Made by a program: the position numbers and the translations under genes. A model generated the notes under the pieces. The model was given only the letters and a program-made list of their open reading frames with translations, made no database searches and had not been told where the DNA came from. DNA of 22,521 bases from a virus, in IMG/VR virus record IMGVR_UViG_3300042868_006272, positions 1 to 22,521 of that record. The stretch is one strand, 5' to 3'. Every line of letters starts with the position of its first letter. The first letter of the stretch is position 1. Positions 21,699-22,521 of the stretch are shown in pieces.

Positions 21699-22488
21699 CG
21701 TCGGCCTCGCCTAGTTCAAGGTCAGCGATTGCCCCAAGTCGCTCCGACAGATGCACGAATCCGTTTTGAATTGCCTTCTGAAAGTCAATGATGATCAGCC
21801 CAGAACGCTCCATCAGGCTTTGAACTTCTTTTGGTGCGTGACAGTAATACTCGGCGATGCTTCGGAAGTTAAAAACCGTATGCCGCTGCGCGGCTGTTAG
21901 CAGGAAATCGCGGACCTCATCAGGCAACTTGGCTTTCTCAATTTCCTCGCAAAGCTCGTTGGTTTTGGTTTTGTCTGAAAGCTCGCACACTGGCGGAAGT
22001 TCGCCCTTGGGTTCATAGATTGGTGCCTCGATTTTGCCGGTGTAGGGATTGTCTGCACTATCCACGCTGCCGGTCGTGCCGTCGCCTGTCAGTTCATCCA
22101 ACAGCGCAGCCAGTTCATCCCCATCAAACCCCGTCGCGTCTAGCAACGCCTCATCCTCAGTCAGCAGCCCCTGCAACTGTGCGGCGAGAATGTCGTCGTC
22201 CCATTCGGCAAGTTCGGCCGTGCGGTTGTCCGCAATGGCGTAGGCGATCGCGTCGCTGCTTGTAAGATCCGTCCGCACGATCTGAATAGTATCCCAGCCT
22301 AATTGCTTGGCCGCTTCTAGGCGACAATTTCCGACGCGTACGACGTTGCTTTTATCGACCACCAACGGGATCTGCTGGCCGAAGCGGCGGAAGCTTGCGA
22401 TCACCGTTTCAAGGTTGCGGGCTCCGTGCTTTCGAGCGTTAGCCGGATCAGGGCTCAGTAAATCGATTTTGACCGTTTCAACTATCAT
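21688..22488 (-). CDS. ParB/Srx-domain protein with distinct C-terminal domain
   Basis: The 266-residue protein has a full ParB N-terminal domain: DLLSPDPANARKHGARNLET, then FGQQIPLVVDKSNVVRVGNC and LGWDTIQIVRTDLTSSDAIA with YAIADNRTAELAEWD. GNCR (53-56) replaces the usual GHGR/GNGR nucleotide-binding loop. GFDGDELAALLDEL (120-133) ends the domain. After a linker, GKIEAPIYEPKGELPPV begins a second domain (about 150-258) with HTVFNFRSIAEYYCHAPKEV and IIIDFQKAIQNGFV. I associate this second domain with phage ParB-like proteins next to glycosyltransferases. It may be a nucleotidyl-processing or DNA-modification partner, rather than a partition protein; no ParA is seen. RBS GAGGA precedes ATG 22486-22488, about 33 bases from the window edge. 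Confidence 0.8.
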   Translation of the reverse strand: MIVETVKIDLLSPDPANARKHGARNLETVIASFRRFGQQIPLVVDKSNVVRVGNCRLEAAKQLGWDTIQIVRTDLTSSDAIAYAIADNRTAELAEWDDDILAAQLQGLLTEDEALLDATGFDGDELAALLDELTGDGTTGSVDSADNPYTGKIEAPIYEPKGELPPVCELSDKTKTNELCEEIEKAKLPDEVRDFLLTAAQRHTVFNFRSIAEYYCHAPKEVQSLMERSGLIIIDFQKAIQNGFVHLSERLGAIADLELGEADDDA

Positions 22489-22521
22489 AAATCCTCAATT
22501 TTGGAGACAATTACGTAAGCT

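Noticed and set aside
1-22521. tRNA, rRNA, CRISPR array, insertion sequence or integrase
   Set aside because: No cloverleaf-like sequence, direct-repeat array, transposase or tyrosine/serine recombinase motif was seen on either strand.

Overview
The window is a stretch of a tailed double-stranded DNA phage (free phage or prophage). Every convincing gene lies on the minus strand, so biological order runs from position 22521 down to 1. The packaging and head genes are of the HK97 type: P27-like small terminase, large terminase, portal, ClpP-like prohead protease and HK97-fold capsid. They are followed by a long-tailed set: connector, head-tail joining protein, HK97 gp10-like, DUF3168-like tail terminator, tail tube, frameshifted tail chaperones and a 710-residue tape measure. 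This points to siphovirus morphology. No integrase, tRNA, rRNA, IS element or CRISPR array is visible, so prophage and free phage cannot be told apart. The host is not identifiable from this sequence. The mixed GC content and the style of the tail-end and zinc-ribbon proteins recall phage-like regions of Planctomycetes, but that is an impression only.

Layout in transcription order: (1) 22488-20062, a ParB-domain protein, a TET-associated-type glycosyltransferase (TAGT) and a protein strongly resembling the reversibly glycosylated polypeptide/UDP-arabinopyranose mutase family (GT75), coupled by overlaps. (2) 20018-13453, terminase, portal, a SAM-methyltransferase-like insertion, protease and capsid. 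A strong terminator hairpin (13386-13417) follows the capsid. (3) 13353-9768, a small possible decoration protein, a GT-A-like glycosyltransferase, the head completion and tail completion genes, and the tail tube. (4) 9765-6613, tail chaperones with a probable -1 ribosomal frameshift, then the tape measure. (5) 6609-3087, four tail-end or structural proteins of unknown detail and a zinc-ribbon glycosyltransferase. (6) 2932-1, short genes in several small transcription units: three hypotheticals closed by a terminator, a calcineurin-like phosphoesterase with its own promoter and operator-like dyad, a small HExxH metallopeptidase-like protein, a small helix-turn-helix/AT-hook protein, and the start of a gene cut by the window edge.

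The most interesting feature is a dispersed decoration toolkit. Four glycosyltransferase-like genes, one methyltransferase-like gene and a ParB-domain partner are embedded between or next to virion genes. The ParB-TAGT-GT75 trio in front of the terminase is a candidate DNA-hypermodification or virion-glycosylation system. The second notable feature is a pair of related regulatory blocks, about 166-212 and 2996-3042. They share a 12-bp element in opposite orientations and each precedes a very small gene. All family assignments come from reading the translated sequence and from memory of the families; no database search was run.
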